From: Paenilisteria portnoyi | GTDB taxonomy: Bacteria > Bacillota > Bacilli > Lactobacillales > Listeriaceae | Direction: 5' to 3' | Assembly (NCBI RefSeq): GCF_014322795.1 | Contig: NZ_JAASTT010000004.1 | Coordinates: forward strand, 107,960-171,959 | DNA length: 64,000 nucleotides | In this document: positions 46,571 to 59,244 of the stretch, one piece after another | How positions within the stretch are numbered: position 1 is the stretch's first letter | Layout: every line of letters begins with the position of its first letter | Notes under the pieces: generated by a model | Seen by the model: the letters and a program-made list of their open reading frames with translations, nothing else | Told to the model about the DNA's origin: nothing | The model's database searches: none | Position numbers and translations under genes: made by a program

Positions 46571-48025
46571 TCAAAATTTAATGTCCTTCTTTATTAATAG
46601 GCAAAGAATAATTATAAATTCCACAACTACATATATACCTAACTTCAACGTAATCATGAAAATATTGAGCCCTTCCACCAAATAACCTACCGAATTCAAT
46701 CCAAAAGGCATCCAGTAACCTATATTAAAAATCGGCAAAACAAACGCCAAAATAATTCCCAATCCGGCTAAAGTATTGTTAATATTGCCCGCATACCAAT
46801 AGATGATAAATAGCAATAACATATATACCAACACTTGAAGAAAACCATTGACCACTACTTGATACGAAATAGAAAAAGAAATCACATCCCATTTTCCATT
46901 CATTATAAAGTACGCCAAATAACTAACTACTAAAAGTCCTGACATTGTCCCAAAAACTAACACAACATACGGTCGAAAAAATTTGACGAACCACTTTATC
47001 AAACCTGTATGCCGAATTATTCGATAATATGTTTGTTTTTCAAATATTTCTTCCCAACGTAACAACATCAAATACAGCAAACCCAAGAACACAATCACAT
47101 AATAAGAATATGACATCATTGTGAATCCCTCTTTTGAAACTCCCCAGAAAATCATCATCACATACTCATTTAATGAGCTAGCTTGAGAAATACCAGGAAA
47201 TAAAAACAGGCCTAGCAAAACTAGTATTACATATAAAATAAATGGCACACATCTACTTGAAATACGAATCGATTTTCTATCAAATAACATCAGCAGAACC
47301 GTACAAGCCGTAACAACGCCTATCATGACGAGCAACGGAACTACCAAATGCGGATAACTAGCTACCGAATGATATAAAAACACATAGTTACTCAAATTAA
47401 CAATTCCCCATGATGCGGGCAACAGTTTAAAACCGATTCCCATGTAAAGAAGAAGGAACAGCATTACACTCGAAATCACCCATTTCTTCTCAAAAAAAGC
47501 AAAGCAAGTCGCTAATACAAAAGCAGTAATTGAAAAAAATATCCAGTAAAATATCAATTGTCCCATTAGCGCTAGAAATGGATAATTAACAAATTCCATT
47601 AGTGAAAAAATAATCTCACCACTCCGAACAGAAGTGACGTCCACACGCCAATAAAGAGAAAAAACACTCGTCAATGACGTACTTATTCCTGCCAGTAACA
47701 AAAGAAACACCAAACAAACAGTATATACTTGCGAACGTCTCACAATATCCAACGCCCAGCTTAGACTACTTTCCCATCTGATAATATATTCTGGATATTT
47801 TTTAGTCAGAAGCATTTTATAAAACAAAAACAACCAAACGGGAAAAATAAAATAAAGAAACAAGTACGGATCACTTACAATCGTCACCACGGTCTCAAAA
47901 AAGCTTTCCATCTGTAGCAAGGGCAATATCAATCTAACATAATACGCGTAGGCAACCATCACCACGAAAATAACTATGTATTTCCACGTTAAAAAATCTT
48001 TCTGAATCTCCTTAAAAATTGTCAT
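46571..48025 (-). CDS. Large ABC-2-like membrane protein (484 aa), unknown substrate
   Basis: A highly hydrophobic protein with about twelve membrane segments, few charged loops and no soluble domain. No family could be named with confidence. Its place between a smaller membrane protein (ATGA overlap, 48022-48025) and an ATPase makes it the likely main permease of the cassette. The double-length membrane part suggests two fused permease halves. Confidence 0.75.
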   Translation of the reverse strand: MTIFKEIQKDFLTWKYIVIFVVMVAYAYYVRLILPLLQMESFFETVVTIVSDPYLFLYFIFPVWLFLFYKMLLTKKYPEYIIRWESSLSWALDIVRRSQVYTVCLVFLLLLAGISTSLTSVFSLYWRVDVTSVRSGEIIFSLMEFVNYPFLALMGQLIFYWIFFSITAFVLATCFAFFEKKWVISSVMLFLLLYMGIGFKLLPASWGIVNLSNYVFLYHSVASYPHLVVPLLVMIGVVTACTVLLMLFDRKSIRISSRCVPFILYVILVLLGLFLFPGISQASSLNEYVMMIFWGVSKEGFTMMSYSYYVIVFLGLLYLMLLRWEEIFEKQTYYRIIRHTGLIKWFVKFFRPYVVLVFGTMSGLLVVSYLAYFIMNGKWDVISFSISYQVVVNGFLQVLVYMLLLFIIYWYAGNINNTLAGLGIILAFVLPIFNIGYWMPFGLNSVGYLVEGLNIFMITLKLGIYVVVEFIIILCLLIKKDIKF

Positions 48026-48828
48026 AACAAGCTATCCATTCTACTTACATTCTTATGAACATAAAGCACCATCCCCGTAACTACTGCCACAAGAATCACA
48101 AACGGAACAAATGGGTCCCAAAAGGAAAGTTGACCAATATTAAAAGGGAAAATCGCTATCATAGATGAATACTGTGGAAAGCCTAGCATAGCACAAACAA
48201 AATTCATAACTTCATAAACAACAAACGGAATAGAAATGCCTAGAAAAACATTATTTAAAATCAGCGTTAAGTAAAAAGTTACTAGCGACCACAATACACC
48301 GTTAATAGCTACCCAAATGGAGTAAACAAAACCATAAAAAAACGGCGAAACCCCAATAAGCTGCGTAAAAGCGTACTGATCAATTTGAGCTTTCAAAATA
48401 TCAGCAGCTGTAAACAAATAAGAATTTTCAGGAACATACTTAATTATTCCCAAAATAGGTTCTATGTATACATAAAAAATAAAAGGTATAAACATCATTA
48501 GAAAAACAACACTAAAAACGAGGCACACATTTGTAATTATACTTATTTTAACAGTCTTTTTAATATCACGCCTTGTTCGAGTATAGACAATAAATCTTTT
48601 AGATAACTTTTCATGAAAATAAATAAGATATAAAAATGACACAATTAGAGGAAATAGTAATGCTAAAATCCCACCTACAGTATTGGCGTACACACTTAGC
48701 CAATCAGAATAATCATATTTTTTTAAATTTACAAAAGTATATATCATAGGAACAAAAATTAGTATCCCTGATATTATTATTATTTTTTTATCCAGACTTT
48801 TCTTCATCTCTGTTAAAATCAACTTCAT
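48022..48828 (-). CDS. ABC-2-like membrane protein (268 aa)
   Basis: Six probable membrane segments (first about 15-35, last near the C-terminus) in an ABC-2 permease-like layout, beginning MKLILTEMKKSLDKKIIIIS. First of the three transport genes, about 75 bp after the small secreted protein gene and its hairpin. GGGAGCAGACAATA precedes the ATG. Confidence 0.75.
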   Translation of the reverse strand: MKLILTEMKKSLDKKIIIISGILIFVPMIYTFVNLKKYDYSDWLSVYANTVGGILALLFPLIVSFLYLIYFHEKLSKRFIVYTRTRRDIKKTVKISIITNVCLVFSVVFLMMFIPFIFYVYIEPILGIIKYVPENSYLFTAADILKAQIDQYAFTQLIGVSPFFYGFVYSIWVAINGVLWSLVTFYLTLILNNVFLGISIPFVVYEVMNFVCAMLGFPQYSSMIAIFPFNIGQLSFWDPFVPFVILVAVVTGMVLYVHKNVSRMDSLL

Positions 48829-48852
48829 TATTGTCTGCTCCCATCAGATTAA

Positions 48853-48886
48853 GAAAACTTATTGATATTATAATCAATAAGTTTTC
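48853..48886 (-). terminator. Perfect 14-bp hairpin between the secreted protein and ABC genes
   Basis: GAAAACTTATTGAT pairs with ATCAATAAGTTTTC around ATTATA. The T-run after it is weak (TTAATC), so it may act as a partial terminator or RNA stabiliser that makes the secreted-protein message more abundant than the transporter message. Confidence 0.6.
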
Positions 48887-48902
48887 ATTCATATTATAAT
48901 TA

Positions 48903-49286
48903 TTAATTTGAACGCCAGCTACCGCTAGCCTGAACATTTACAGTGGTAGTAATATCATTACTAAATTGTAATCTCACATTAGTCCCTTTATTATGACTGT
49001 TGGATAATTGTCTTGTCGTAGCATTATTAACATCTCTCGACCAAGTTCCATTCGACCCCGAAGAAGTCGTTCTCACATCTACGTTATAATTCCCAGTTTT
49101 TAAAGAGTAAAGATCTGCTTTTGTACCCGCCGTTGTTTTTGCTTGATAGCCAGTATAACCGCTTCCATTAAGTTTCCCAACCGTGGTACTGTAGTTCACC
49201 TTAGTTGTTCCAGCATTTACAAAACCTGAAACAGTAAACACCCCTAGAAAACCAAGTACTAAAGTTGCTGCAATCATTTTCTTCAT
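48903..49286 (-). CDS. Small secreted protein (127 aa) heading an ABC cassette, bacteriocin-like
   Basis: Signal peptide MKKMIAATLVLGFLGVFTVS with probable cleavage after FVNA (about residue 25). The mature part of about 100 residues is rich in Ser, Thr, Asn and Gly, with beta character, no Cys, and a Trp-containing end (NVQASGSWRSN). I do not recognise the family. The layout (strong promoter, small secreted product, hairpin, two membrane proteins, ATPase) is like that of lactococcin 972-type bacteriocin operons, but the sequence does not show that family's motifs. It could be a toxin with its export/immunity pump or a surface-acting peptide. Confidence 0.75.
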   Translation of the reverse strand: MKKMIAATLVLGFLGVFTVSGFVNAGTTKVNYSTTVGKLNGSGYTGYQAKTTAGTKADLYSLKTGNYNVDVRTTSSGSNGTWSRDVNNATTRQLSNSHNKGTNVRLQFSNDITTTVNVQASGSWRSN

Positions 49287-49327
49287 TGTTAATCTTCCCT
49301 ATTCCTCTGTATTTATCTTTCATTAAA

Positions 49328-49356
49328 ATAATACTATGTAATCTAATAAATGTCAA
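49328..49356 (-). promoter_or_regulatory. Promoter of the secreted-peptide cassette
   Basis: Minus strand TTGACA, exactly 17 bp, TATTAT, about 40 bp before the ATG; one of the best sigma-A promoters in the window. Confidence 0.8.
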
Positions 49357-49406
49357 TCGAATTCCATTAAAATGAATAAACAAGTCAAATAGACCATCTT
49401 TTTACT

Positions 49407-49889
49407 TCATTTCGCCAATTCAACAAGCGTATCCCCAGCAACCCGATACACCGTCCAATCCTCCATCGGCTCCGCGCCCATCGCCAAATAAAAATCAATG
49501 CTCGACTGATTCCAATCCAAGCACCACCATTCCAAACGGCCACACCCACGCTCCACCGCAATCTCCGCCAACCGCTTCAAAAACGCCTTCCCAAATCCCT
49601 TCCCGCGCACAGCTGGCCGAACATACAAGTCCTCCAAATAAATACCCGCTCGACCAAGAAATGTCGAAAAATTGTGGAAAAACAGCGTAAACCCAACCGC
49701 TTCCCCATCATATTCCCCAATAATAACCTCTGCCTTCGCCTTTTCAAAAAGCCATTCCCGCAGCAACTCTTCCGTAGCCACTACCTGATCCAGCATCTCC
49801 TCATATTCCGCCAATTCCCTAATAAACGCCAAAACAAGCGGCACATCTTCCTCCACCGCATACCTAAACTGCAATACCTTCTCCGTCAT
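49407..49889 (-). CDS. GNAT-family N-acetyltransferase, diamine/thialysine acetyltransferase-like
   Basis: A 160-residue GNAT: acetyl-CoA loop VRPAVRGKGFGKAFLKRLAE (about 90-109), and LEDLYV before it. The ending segment CGRLEWWCLDWNQSSIDFYL is like SSAT2-type enzymes that acetylate thialysine or polyamines. The substrate is not proven. It lies between gltX and the secreted-peptide cassette. Confidence 0.85.
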   Translation of the reverse strand: MTEKVLQFRYAVEEDVPLVLAFIRELAEYEEMLDQVVATEELLREWLFEKAKAEVIIGEYDGEAVGFTLFFHNFSTFLGRAGIYLEDLYVRPAVRGKGFGKAFLKRLAEIAVERGCGRLEWWCLDWNQSSIDFYLAMGAEPMEDWTVYRVAGDTLVELAK

Positions 49890-49961
49890 CTTCCTACCCC
49901 CAACGCTGATTTTCTATCCTTCTGAATATTCCTATTATACAACATTCCCAACCAATTCATC

Positions 49962-49997
49962 GAAAAAAAGACCTACCCACAAAAATGGATAAGCCTC
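49962..49997 (-). terminator. gltX terminator
   Basis: AGGCTTATCCA / TGGGTAGGTCT stem with wobbles that pair only on the minus strand, then TTTTTTT. Confidence 0.75.
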
Positions 49998-50008
49998 TCT
50001 CAAAAATA

Positions 50009-51481
50009 CTATTTAGCTTCCTTCAAACGATTTTCTAAACGGTTCACGACTTTTTCGCGTCCTAAAACTTCAATTGATTGCGGTAATTCCGGACCGTGCA
50101 TCTCGCCAGTAACAGCAATACGAATTGGCATAAACAAACCCTTACCTTTCGCGCCTGTCGCTTTTTGCACACGTTTAATCGCAGCCTTCACTTCATCCGC
50201 AGCAAACGGCTCAATCGTCGCCATCTCTTCCTTAAACGCCGCTAGAACCTCAGGAACCTGCTCTCCCGCAAGAACTTCCTTCTCTTCCGCATCAAACGCC
50301 ACGTCATCCGTAAAGAACATCGCCGAAAGTTCCACGATTTCCGCGCCATAACTCATTTGCTCGTGATAAAGCGCTACAAGTTTACGAACCCAAGCTAGCT
50401 CATCCGCGTCAGCCGTAGCCGAAACAACGCCTGCTTTCACTAAATGCGGTAAGCTCAAATTCACCACTTGATCCAAATCTAATTTCTTCACGTATTGGTT
50501 ATTCACCCACGTCAACTTATGCGTATCAAACAACGCCGGCGATTTCGACAACCGCTTCGGATCGAAAATTTTGATAAACTCGTCTTTCGAGAAAATCTCC
50601 TCTTCGCCCTCCGGTGACCAACCAAGCATCGCCACAAAGTTAAACAACGCATCTGGTAAATAGCCTAAATCTTTATACTGCTCAATAAACTGAATAATCG
50701 ACTCATCACGCTTACTCAATTTACGCTTGCTTTCATTCACAATCAGCGTCATATGTCCAAATACAGGCGGCTCCCAACCAAACGCTTCATAAATCATCAA
50801 CTGCTTCGGCGTATTCGAAATATGATCGTCACCACGCAACACATGCGTCATTTCCATCAAATAATCATCAATCGCTACTGCAAAATTATACGTCGGAATT
50901 CCGTCTTTTTTCACGATAACAAAGTCACCAATACCATCTGATTCAAACGATACATCGCCTTTTACCATATCATTAAATGTATACGTCTTGCCCGGTTGTA
51001 CCGCATAACGAATACTTGGCTCAAGACCTTGCGCCTCTTTCTCCGCGCGCTGTTCATTCGTTAAATGACGACATTTCCCGCTATAACGAGGCATCATGCT
51101 GTTCGCTTTTTGCTCCTCGCGCTCCGCTTCCAGCTCCTCAGCCGTACAATAACACTTATACGCCTTGCCTTCCGCCACAATTTGCTCAATCAGCGGGTTG
51201 TATAAATCTTGACGTTCACTTTGGCGATACGGACCATATTTACCGCCCTTATCCACGCCTTCATCCCAATCCATACCAAGCCACGCCAAATTCTCAAGCT
51301 GGCTCGACTCCCCGTTCTCGATGTTTCTTTTCAAATCCGTATCCTCAATGCGAATCACGAAATCCCCATCATTATGTCTTGCAAACAAATAATTAAATAA
51401 CGCCGTACGCGCATTCCCAATATGCAAATGCCCCGTCGGACTTGGCGCATAACGAACGCGCACCTTTTTAGCTTCACTCAT
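50009..51481 (-). CDS. gltX: Glutamyl-tRNA synthetase
   Basis: A 490-residue class I synthetase: [20 protein letters not shown] (HIGH as HIGN), the EDTDLKR segment, and KMSKS-like [12 protein letters not shown]. It charges tRNA-Glu and, in Firmicutes without GlnRS, tRNA-Gln. The start at 51481 (MSEAKK) is 8 bp after AAGGAG; a GTG three codons earlier lies inside that site. Confidence 0.96.
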   Translation of the reverse strand: MSEAKKVRVRYAPSPTGHLHIGNARTALFNYLFARHNDGDFVIRIEDTDLKRNIENGESSQLENLAWLGMDWDEGVDKGGKYGPYRQSERQDLYNPLIEQIVAEGKAYKCYCTAEELEAEREEQKANSMMPRYSGKCRHLTNEQRAEKEAQGLEPSIRYAVQPGKTYTFNDMVKGDVSFESDGIGDFVIVKKDGIPTYNFAVAIDDYLMEMTHVLRGDDHISNTPKQLMIYEAFGWEPPVFGHMTLIVNESKRKLSKRDESIIQFIEQYKDLGYLPDALFNFVAMLGWSPEGEEEIFSKDEFIKIFDPKRLSKSPALFDTHKLTWVNNQYVKKLDLDQVVNLSLPHLVKAGVVSATADADELAWVRKLVALYHEQMSYGAEIVELSAMFFTDDVAFDAEEKEVLAGEQVPEVLAAFKEEMATIEPFAADEVKAAIKRVQKATGAKGKGLFMPIRIAVTGEMHGPELPQSIEVLGREKVVNRLENRLKEAK

Positions 51482-51494
51482 ATTTACCACTCCT

Positions 51495-51968
51495 TTATTT
51501 TTCTAAAAGTACAACAGCAAGGCTTGCAATACCCTCGCCACGACCTGTAAATCCTAATTTTTCCGATGTCGTCGCCTTCACGTTCACCTGTTCTGGCGTC
51601 GCGTGCAAAAGCTCCGCAATTCGAACTTTCATCGCGTCCACATAAGGCGCCATCTTCGGTTTTTCCGCTATAATCGTGCAATCAATATTGCCCAACTTAT
51701 AGCCATCCGCCTCAATCTCCGCCCAAACAACACGCAACAACTCCGCCGAATCCGCATCCTTATAAGCCATATCCGTATCCGGAAAAAAATGACCAATATC
51801 ACGTTTACCAACAGCACCAATCACCGCGTCCGTCACCGTATGCAACAACACGTCCGCGTCACTGTGTCCCAGCAAACCTTTCTCATACGGAATCTCAATC
51901 CCGCCAATAATCAACTTGCGGCCTTCCACTAATTGGTGCACATCGTACCCTTGCCCCACTCGAATCAT
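51495..51968 (-). CDS. ispF: 2-C-methyl-D-erythritol 2,4-cyclodiphosphate synthase
   Basis: A 157-residue MEP-pathway enzyme: [11 protein letters not shown] supplies the metal-binding Asp and His, [20 protein letters not shown] the second part, and [18 protein letters not shown] the C-terminal motif. The ATG at 51968 overlaps the ispD stop (ATGA) and has GGAGG 8 bp upstream, which decides it against the ATG at 51983. Confidence 0.96.
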   Translation of the reverse strand: MIRVGQGYDVHQLVEGRKLIIGGIEIPYEKGLLGHSDADVLLHTVTDAVIGAVGKRDIGHFFPDTDMAYKDADSAELLRVVWAEIEADGYKLGNIDCTIIAEKPKMAPYVDAMKVRIAELLHATPEQVNVKATTSEKLGFTGRGEGIASLAVVLLEK

Positions 51969-52660
51969 ACCCGATTCCTCCATTTCTCCTGCAAAATCGC
52001 TTCCGCAAAAGCAACATCCTCAGGCGTCGTTACCTTGATATTATTGTAACTGCCCTCAACCATATGAACCGTCACACCAAGCCGTTCCACAAGACTCGCC
52101 TCATCCGTGCCAAGAAAATCCGCCTCGTGTGCAACCTTGTGTGCCCGTTTCAAAATCTCCGTCCGAAAAGCCTGCGGTGTCTGCACTTGCCATAACACCG
52201 AGCGATCAATCGTCTCTTCCACCATGCCATCACGCACCCGTTTCATCGTATCCTTCACAGGCATCCCACAAATCGTCGCGCCGTGCACAGCAATGTCATC
52301 CAACAACCGATCAATCATCCCCTGATCCACAAAAGGACGCGCCCCATCATGCACCAACACAACATCCGCCATTTGACCACATTCCGCGAGCCCCTTCGCC
52401 ACACTATACTGCCGCTCCGAGCCTCCCATCACAATCAAAATCTCCTTTTCCACATGAAGCGCATCAATCATCGCCTGCACATACGCAAGCTCATCTTCCT
52501 TGACCACAACCACAATTCGGCAACAAGCATCATCCTCTAAAAACGTCCGAATCGTATGCAAAAACAAAACATGCCCCGAAAGTTCCAACCACATTTTATT
52601 CCGTCCCAATTCCATCCGTTTTCCCTGACCCGCGGCCAAAAGAATCAATTCATATTTCAT
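51965..52660 (-). CDS. ispD: 2-C-methyl-D-erythritol 4-phosphate cytidylyltransferase
   Basis: A 231-residue nucleotidyltransferase: [20 protein letters not shown] (the CTP-binding loop) and [11 protein letters not shown] near 100 are intact, and [13 protein letters not shown] is present. It makes CDP-methylerythritol in the MEP isoprenoid pathway, the step before IspE, and is coupled to ispF. Start at 52660 after GGAGTAATGCTTG. Confidence 0.95.
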   Translation of the reverse strand: MKYELILLAAGQGKRMELGRNKMWLELSGHVLFLHTIRTFLEDDACCRIVVVVKEDELAYVQAMIDALHVEKEILIVMGGSERQYSVAKGLAECGQMADVVLVHDGARPFVDQGMIDRLLDDIAVHGATICGMPVKDTMKRVRDGMVEETIDRSVLWQVQTPQAFRTEILKRAHKVAHEADFLGTDEASLVERLGVTVHMVEGSYNNIKVTTPEDVAFAEAILQEKWRNRV

Positions 52661-52684
52661 CAAGCATTACTCCTAAAGTCCAAA

Positions 52685-53758
52685 TTAAGCCGGTTTTGCA
52701 AAAATCATCCGACCAGCAGAAGTCTGCAACACACTCGTTACCTCCACCTGAATCGTATCATTAATAAACTTGCGACCATCCTCAACAACAATCATCGTTC
52801 CATCATCCAAGTAAGCCACACCTTGATTGTGCTCCTTACCATCCTTCACAACGAGAACCGTCATCTTCTCACCTGGTAACACGACAGGTTTCACCGCATT
52901 CGCCAAGTCATTAATATTTAAAACCGCGACATTCTGAAATTCACAAACTTTATTCAGATTATAATCATTCGTCACGACTTTTCCTTGCATCACTTTTGCC
53001 AATTTCACAAGCTTGCTATCCACTTCCGAAATCTCCTCAAAATCGCCCTCATACATCTCGACCTTGATCGATTCCTCTTTCTGCAATCGGTTCAAAATAT
53101 CCAATCCACGACGACCACGCGTCCGCTTCAAAGTATCCGACGAATCCGCAATATGCTGCAACTCCGCCAAAACAAACAACGGAATCACAATCGTCCCATC
53201 AAGAAAACCCGTCGCTAAAATATCCGCAATACGACCATCGATAATCACACTCGTATCCAAAATCTTATACTCACGCGCTGCCGTAGCCTCATCCTTCACT
53301 TCTTCCGGCGTCTTCTTCTTCACACCACGAGTCGCAAAAAAATTGCCCCAGTCCGCACGCCTACTAATCCCCACCCGAAAGCCCAGATACCCAAGCACCA
53401 GCGTCAGAATTATCGGCACAACCGAATTCAAAAGTGGAATTTTTGTCTGCGTCAATGCATTTCCCGCAAAAAAAGCAAGCACTAAACCAATCATAAGCCC
53501 CAGACCGCCATAAATAATCACTGTGTTAGAAGTGCTCGTAAGCCCGTTTTCCAACCAGTTCAGAGCAGCAACAACATACTTCACCGCCCAAAAAGTAATA
53601 AGATAAAATATAAGTGCACCAACCAAAGCGTCTGTATAAGGATTATTAATGACAAAAATATCAGCTACACCAACAGCTTCCCAAAGTTCAGGCAAACTAA
53701 TCACGCCGATCGTACCGCCAATAATCATAAAACAAATTCTAATGACCCATTTCAGCAT
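52685..53758 (-). CDS. yacL: YacL-like PIN/TRAM membrane protein
   Basis: A 357-residue protein with four N-terminal membrane helices (about 5-130), a PIN nuclease-like domain ([16 protein letters not shown] near 168, [14 protein letters not shown] near 200, [14 protein letters not shown] near 260) and a C-terminal TRAM domain (about 290-357). Membrane-tethered presumed RNase; its substrate is unknown. AAGGAGGAGAGATA precedes the ATG. Confidence 0.93.
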   Translation of the reverse strand: MLKWVIRICFMIIGGTIGVISLPELWEAVGVADIFVINNPYTDALVGALIFYLITFWAVKYVVAALNWLENGLTSTSNTVIIYGGLGLMIGLVLAFFAGNALTQTKIPLLNSVVPIILTLVLGYLGFRVGISRRADWGNFFATRGVKKKTPEEVKDEATAAREYKILDTSVIIDGRIADILATGFLDGTIVIPLFVLAELQHIADSSDTLKRTRGRRGLDILNRLQKEESIKVEMYEGDFEEISEVDSKLVKLAKVMQGKVVTNDYNLNKVCEFQNVAVLNINDLANAVKPVVLPGEKMTVLVVKDGKEHNQGVAYLDDGTMIVVEDGRKFINDTIQVEVTSVLQTSAGRMIFAKPA

Positions 53759-53804
53759 TATCTCTCCTCCTTTCCCATCTTTTTAATTATGTTCATACCT
53801 CTTC

Positions 53805-53834
53805 ATTCTACACTACTTAAAGGCTCTACGGCAA
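53805..53834 (-). promoter_or_regulatory. Promoter of yacL-ispD-ispF-gltX
   Basis: Minus strand TTGCCG, 18 bp, TAGAAT with TG immediately before it, about 45 bp upstream of yacL. Confidence 0.55.
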
Positions 53835-53837
53835 TTA

Positions 53838-53870
53838 AAACGGGACTGTTTCAAACAAATAACAGCCCCA
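53838..53870 (-). terminator. radA terminator
   Basis: GGGGCTGTT / AACAGTCCC stem (53842-53850 with 53861-53869), followed by CGTTTTAATT on the minus strand, just past the radA stop. Confidence 0.7.
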
Positions 53871-53878
53871 CATCAAAA

Positions 53879-55252
53879 TTATTTCGGCAACGCCTTGTTC
53901 AGCGCATCTCCAAGCGTCGTCACCCCAATAATACTAACATCTTTCGGAATCTTCCACTCCCCTTGATTATTCGCCGGAATGAAAATCCGTTTAAAGCCTA
54001 ATTTCGCAGCCTCTTGCACACGCTGTTCAATCCGCGAAACCCGTCTAATCTCACCAGTCAAGCCAATCTCACCGATAAAACAGTCTGTACTTTTCGTAGG
54101 CTTATCATTATAACTCGACGCAATACTCACAGCCACCGCCAAATCAATCGCCGGCTCATCCAGCTTCACACCACCAGCCGCCTTCAAATAAGCATCCTGA
54201 TTTTGCAACAACAATCCGACCCGCTTCTCAAGCACCGCCATAATCAGCGACACCTTATTGTGATCCATCCCCGTCGCCATCCGTTTCGCATTCCCGAACA
54301 TCGTCGGCGAAATCAACGCCTGAATCTCAACTAGAATCGGCCGCGTGCCCTCCATCGAAACAACCACCGTCGAGCCCGAAGCCCCGTCCAGCCGTTCCTC
54401 TAAGAAAACCTCCGACGGATTCGCGACTTCCACTAACCCAATATCGCGCATTTCAAAAATCCCGATTTCATTCGTCGACCCAAACCGGTTCTTCACCGCC
54501 CGCAAAATTCGGTACGCATGATGGCGCTCGCCTTCAAAATAAAGCACCGTATCCACCATATGTTCGAGCATCCGAGGCCCAGCAATCGCGCCTTCCTTCG
54601 TCACATGCCCCACGATAAACACCGCAATATTGCCGCCCTTCGCGATCCGCATCAACTCCGCCGTACACTCCCGAACCTGCGACACACTTCCCGCCGCACT
54701 CGTCACATCCGGATGATACACCGTCTGAATCGAATCAATAATCACGAAATCCGGCTTCACATGCTGAATCGTCTGCTGAATCGCCTCCAAATTCGTCTCC
54801 GCATACACATACAAATTGTCCCCCGTCACAAGCAACCGTTCCGCCCGCAACTTCGTCTGTTTCACCGATTCCTCACCAGAAATATAAAGCACCCGTTTCC
54901 CCGTCGTCGTCAGTTGCGCCGAAACTTGTAACAACAACGTCGATTTCCCGATTCCCGGATCCCCACCAACGAGCACCATCGAGCCCTGCACAACTCCGCC
55001 GCCAAGCACCCGATTCAGCTCCGGCATCTGCGTCAAAAACCGCGGTTCATTGTCACTCGTAATTTTCGTAATAGGCACAGCCGCAGAAGGTTCCTCCGTA
55101 TGCGTAAACGATGACCGTCCCTTTTTCGTCGGCTCAAGCATTTCCACCATCTGATTCCACGCCCCACAATTCGGGCATTTCCCCATCCATTTCGGCGACT
55201 CATATCCACATTCCTGACACATAAATTTCACACTACGCTTCGCTTTCGCCAT
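53879..55252 (-). CDS. radA: DNA repair protein RadA (Sms)
   Basis: A 457-residue RecA-like branch-migration helicase: zinc finger [20 protein letters not shown], Walker [14 protein letters not shown], the RadA-specific [11 protein letters not shown], and a Lon-protease-like C-terminal domain. It processes recombination intermediates. The start at 55252 ([10 protein letters not shown]) follows AAGGTGA by 8 bp. Confidence 0.97.
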   Translation of the reverse strand: MAKAKRSVKFMCQECGYESPKWMGKCPNCGAWNQMVEMLEPTKKGRSSFTHTEEPSAAVPITKITSDNEPRFLTQMPELNRVLGGGVVQGSMVLVGGDPGIGKSTLLLQVSAQLTTTGKRVLYISGEESVKQTKLRAERLLVTGDNLYVYAETNLEAIQQTIQHVKPDFVIIDSIQTVYHPDVTSAAGSVSQVRECTAELMRIAKGGNIAVFIVGHVTKEGAIAGPRMLEHMVDTVLYFEGERHHAYRILRAVKNRFGSTNEIGIFEMRDIGLVEVANPSEVFLEERLDGASGSTVVVSMEGTRPILVEIQALISPTMFGNAKRMATGMDHNKVSLIMAVLEKRVGLLLQNQDAYLKAAGGVKLDEPAIDLAVAVSIASSYNDKPTKSTDCFIGEIGLTGEIRRVSRIEQRVQEAAKLGFKRIFIPANNQGEWKIPKDVSIIGVTTLGDALNKALPK

Positions 55253-55367
55253 GCTAAAAATCACCTTCCAATTTTCATATCTGTCCCTATTTTACCACAC
55301 TTCCCGCCACAAAAATCACCCAACATCAAAATTCCATTTTCAAGCCTGATTCTCCCGTTTTCACGCA

Positions 55368-55392
55368 AAAAAAGAAGGCAATCACGCCCTCC
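55368..55392 (-). terminator. rph terminator
   Basis: GAGGGC / GCCTTC six-bp stem then TTTTTTT on the minus strand, directly after the rph stop. Confidence 0.6.
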
Positions 55393-55397
55393 AATTT

Positions 55398-58034
<2,637 letters not shown>

Positions 58035-58107
58035 CTAGCAGTAATTTTTAGGAATAAACAGTCTATATTATTACTTTTTTTCATGCTATAATTAAATTAA
58101 GGAGAGA

Positions 58108-59112
58108 TCACAAAACACTTTTCGGGTCTGGAATCAGCCCAACTACAGGATGCGGTACATACAATTCTTCCAAATAACGCATCTCAGCAAGCGTCAACTC
58201 TACATCAAGCGCTGCAACTGCACTCTCCAAATGACTCTCTTTCTGCGCCCCAATAATCGGTGACACCACTTGATCCTTATTCAACAACCAAGCAAGCGCA
58301 ATCTTATCCCGCGTCACACCATGGTTCACCGCAACCTCCGCCAACCGCTCCACAATCAAACGATCCGCCTCCATCATGCCATCATATTTCGAATGTTGCA
58401 CCTGATCCGTCTCCGAACGAAGACTCGTTTCCGACCAATCACGCGTCAAACGACCAGAAGCAAGCGGACTATACGGCGTCAGCGCAATTTTCTCATCCCG
58501 ACAAAACGGCACCATCTCACGCTCCTCCTCCCGATAAATCATATTATAATGATTCTGCATCGAAACGAATTTCGTCCAACCGTTGCGCTCCGCCACACGC
58601 TGCGCCTTCTGGAATTGCCACGCATACATCGCACTCGCCCCAATATACCGCACCTTCCCAGACTTCACCACATCATGTAGCGCCTCCATCGTCTCCTCAA
58701 TTGGCGTATCATAATCCCAACGATGAATAATATACAAATCCACATAATCCATCCCCAACCGCTCCAAACTATGATCAATCTCCGTCAAAATCGCCTTACG
58801 CGAAAGCCCACCACTATTAGGCTGCCCAGGACGCATATCCCCGTGAACCTTCGTTGCCAGCACAATATCATCCCGCTTCGCATAATCCTTCAAAGCCTTT
58901 CCAAGAACCCGTTCACTCTCGCCCAAAGAATAAATATTCGCCGTATCAAAAAAATTAATCCCCAAATCAAGCGCTTTCTTAATTACAGGACGACTACCCT
59001 CATCATTCAAAACCCACTTATGCACCCATTTTTCTGGATCCCCAAATCCCATCGCACCTAAACAAATCCGCGAAACATCCATACCCGTATTACCAAATTT
59101 CATATATTCCAT
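58108..59112 (-). CDS. Aldo/keto reductase
   Basis: A 334-residue NADPH-dependent reductase. The tetrad can be placed in FFDTANIYSLGESE (Asp, Tyr), VLATKVHG (Lys) and LYIIHRWDYDTP (His). LNKDQVVSPIIGAQKESHLE is the cofactor-binding end typical of the YajO/Tas-like group. The physiological substrate is unknown. The start at 59112 (MEYMKFGNTG) is chosen because GGAGG sits 8 bp upstream. Confidence 0.93.
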   Translation of the reverse strand: MEYMKFGNTGMDVSRICLGAMGFGDPEKWVHKWVLNDEGSRPVIKKALDLGINFFDTANIYSLGESERVLGKALKDYAKRDDIVLATKVHGDMRPGQPNSGGLSRKAILTEIDHSLERLGMDYVDLYIIHRWDYDTPIEETMEALHDVVKSGKVRYIGASAMYAWQFQKAQRVAERNGWTKFVSMQNHYNMIYREEEREMVPFCRDEKIALTPYSPLASGRLTRDWSETSLRSETDQVQHSKYDGMMEADRLIVERLAEVAVNHGVTRDKIALAWLLNKDQVVSPIIGAQKESHLESAVAALDVELTLAEMRYLEELYVPHPVVGLIPDPKSVL

Positions 59113-59189
59113 ATCCTCGTCCTCCTTCAAATTCATACAATCTCAGTATAAACCTTAAACCCCACTCCAACACAAGCAATAACCCTAAA

Positions 59190-59233
59190 ATAAAAAAGTG
59201 ATAGCAATCCAGTTTCAGATTCCCATCACTTTT
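59190..59233 (-). terminator. Terminator of the ctsR-mcsA-mcsB-clpC operon
   Basis: AAAAGTGAT / ATCACTTTT (59194-59202 with 59225-59233) with an inner GAATC/GATTG stem, then TTTATTTT on the minus strand. Confidence 0.75.
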
Positions 59234-59244
59234 CAACTATCTAA

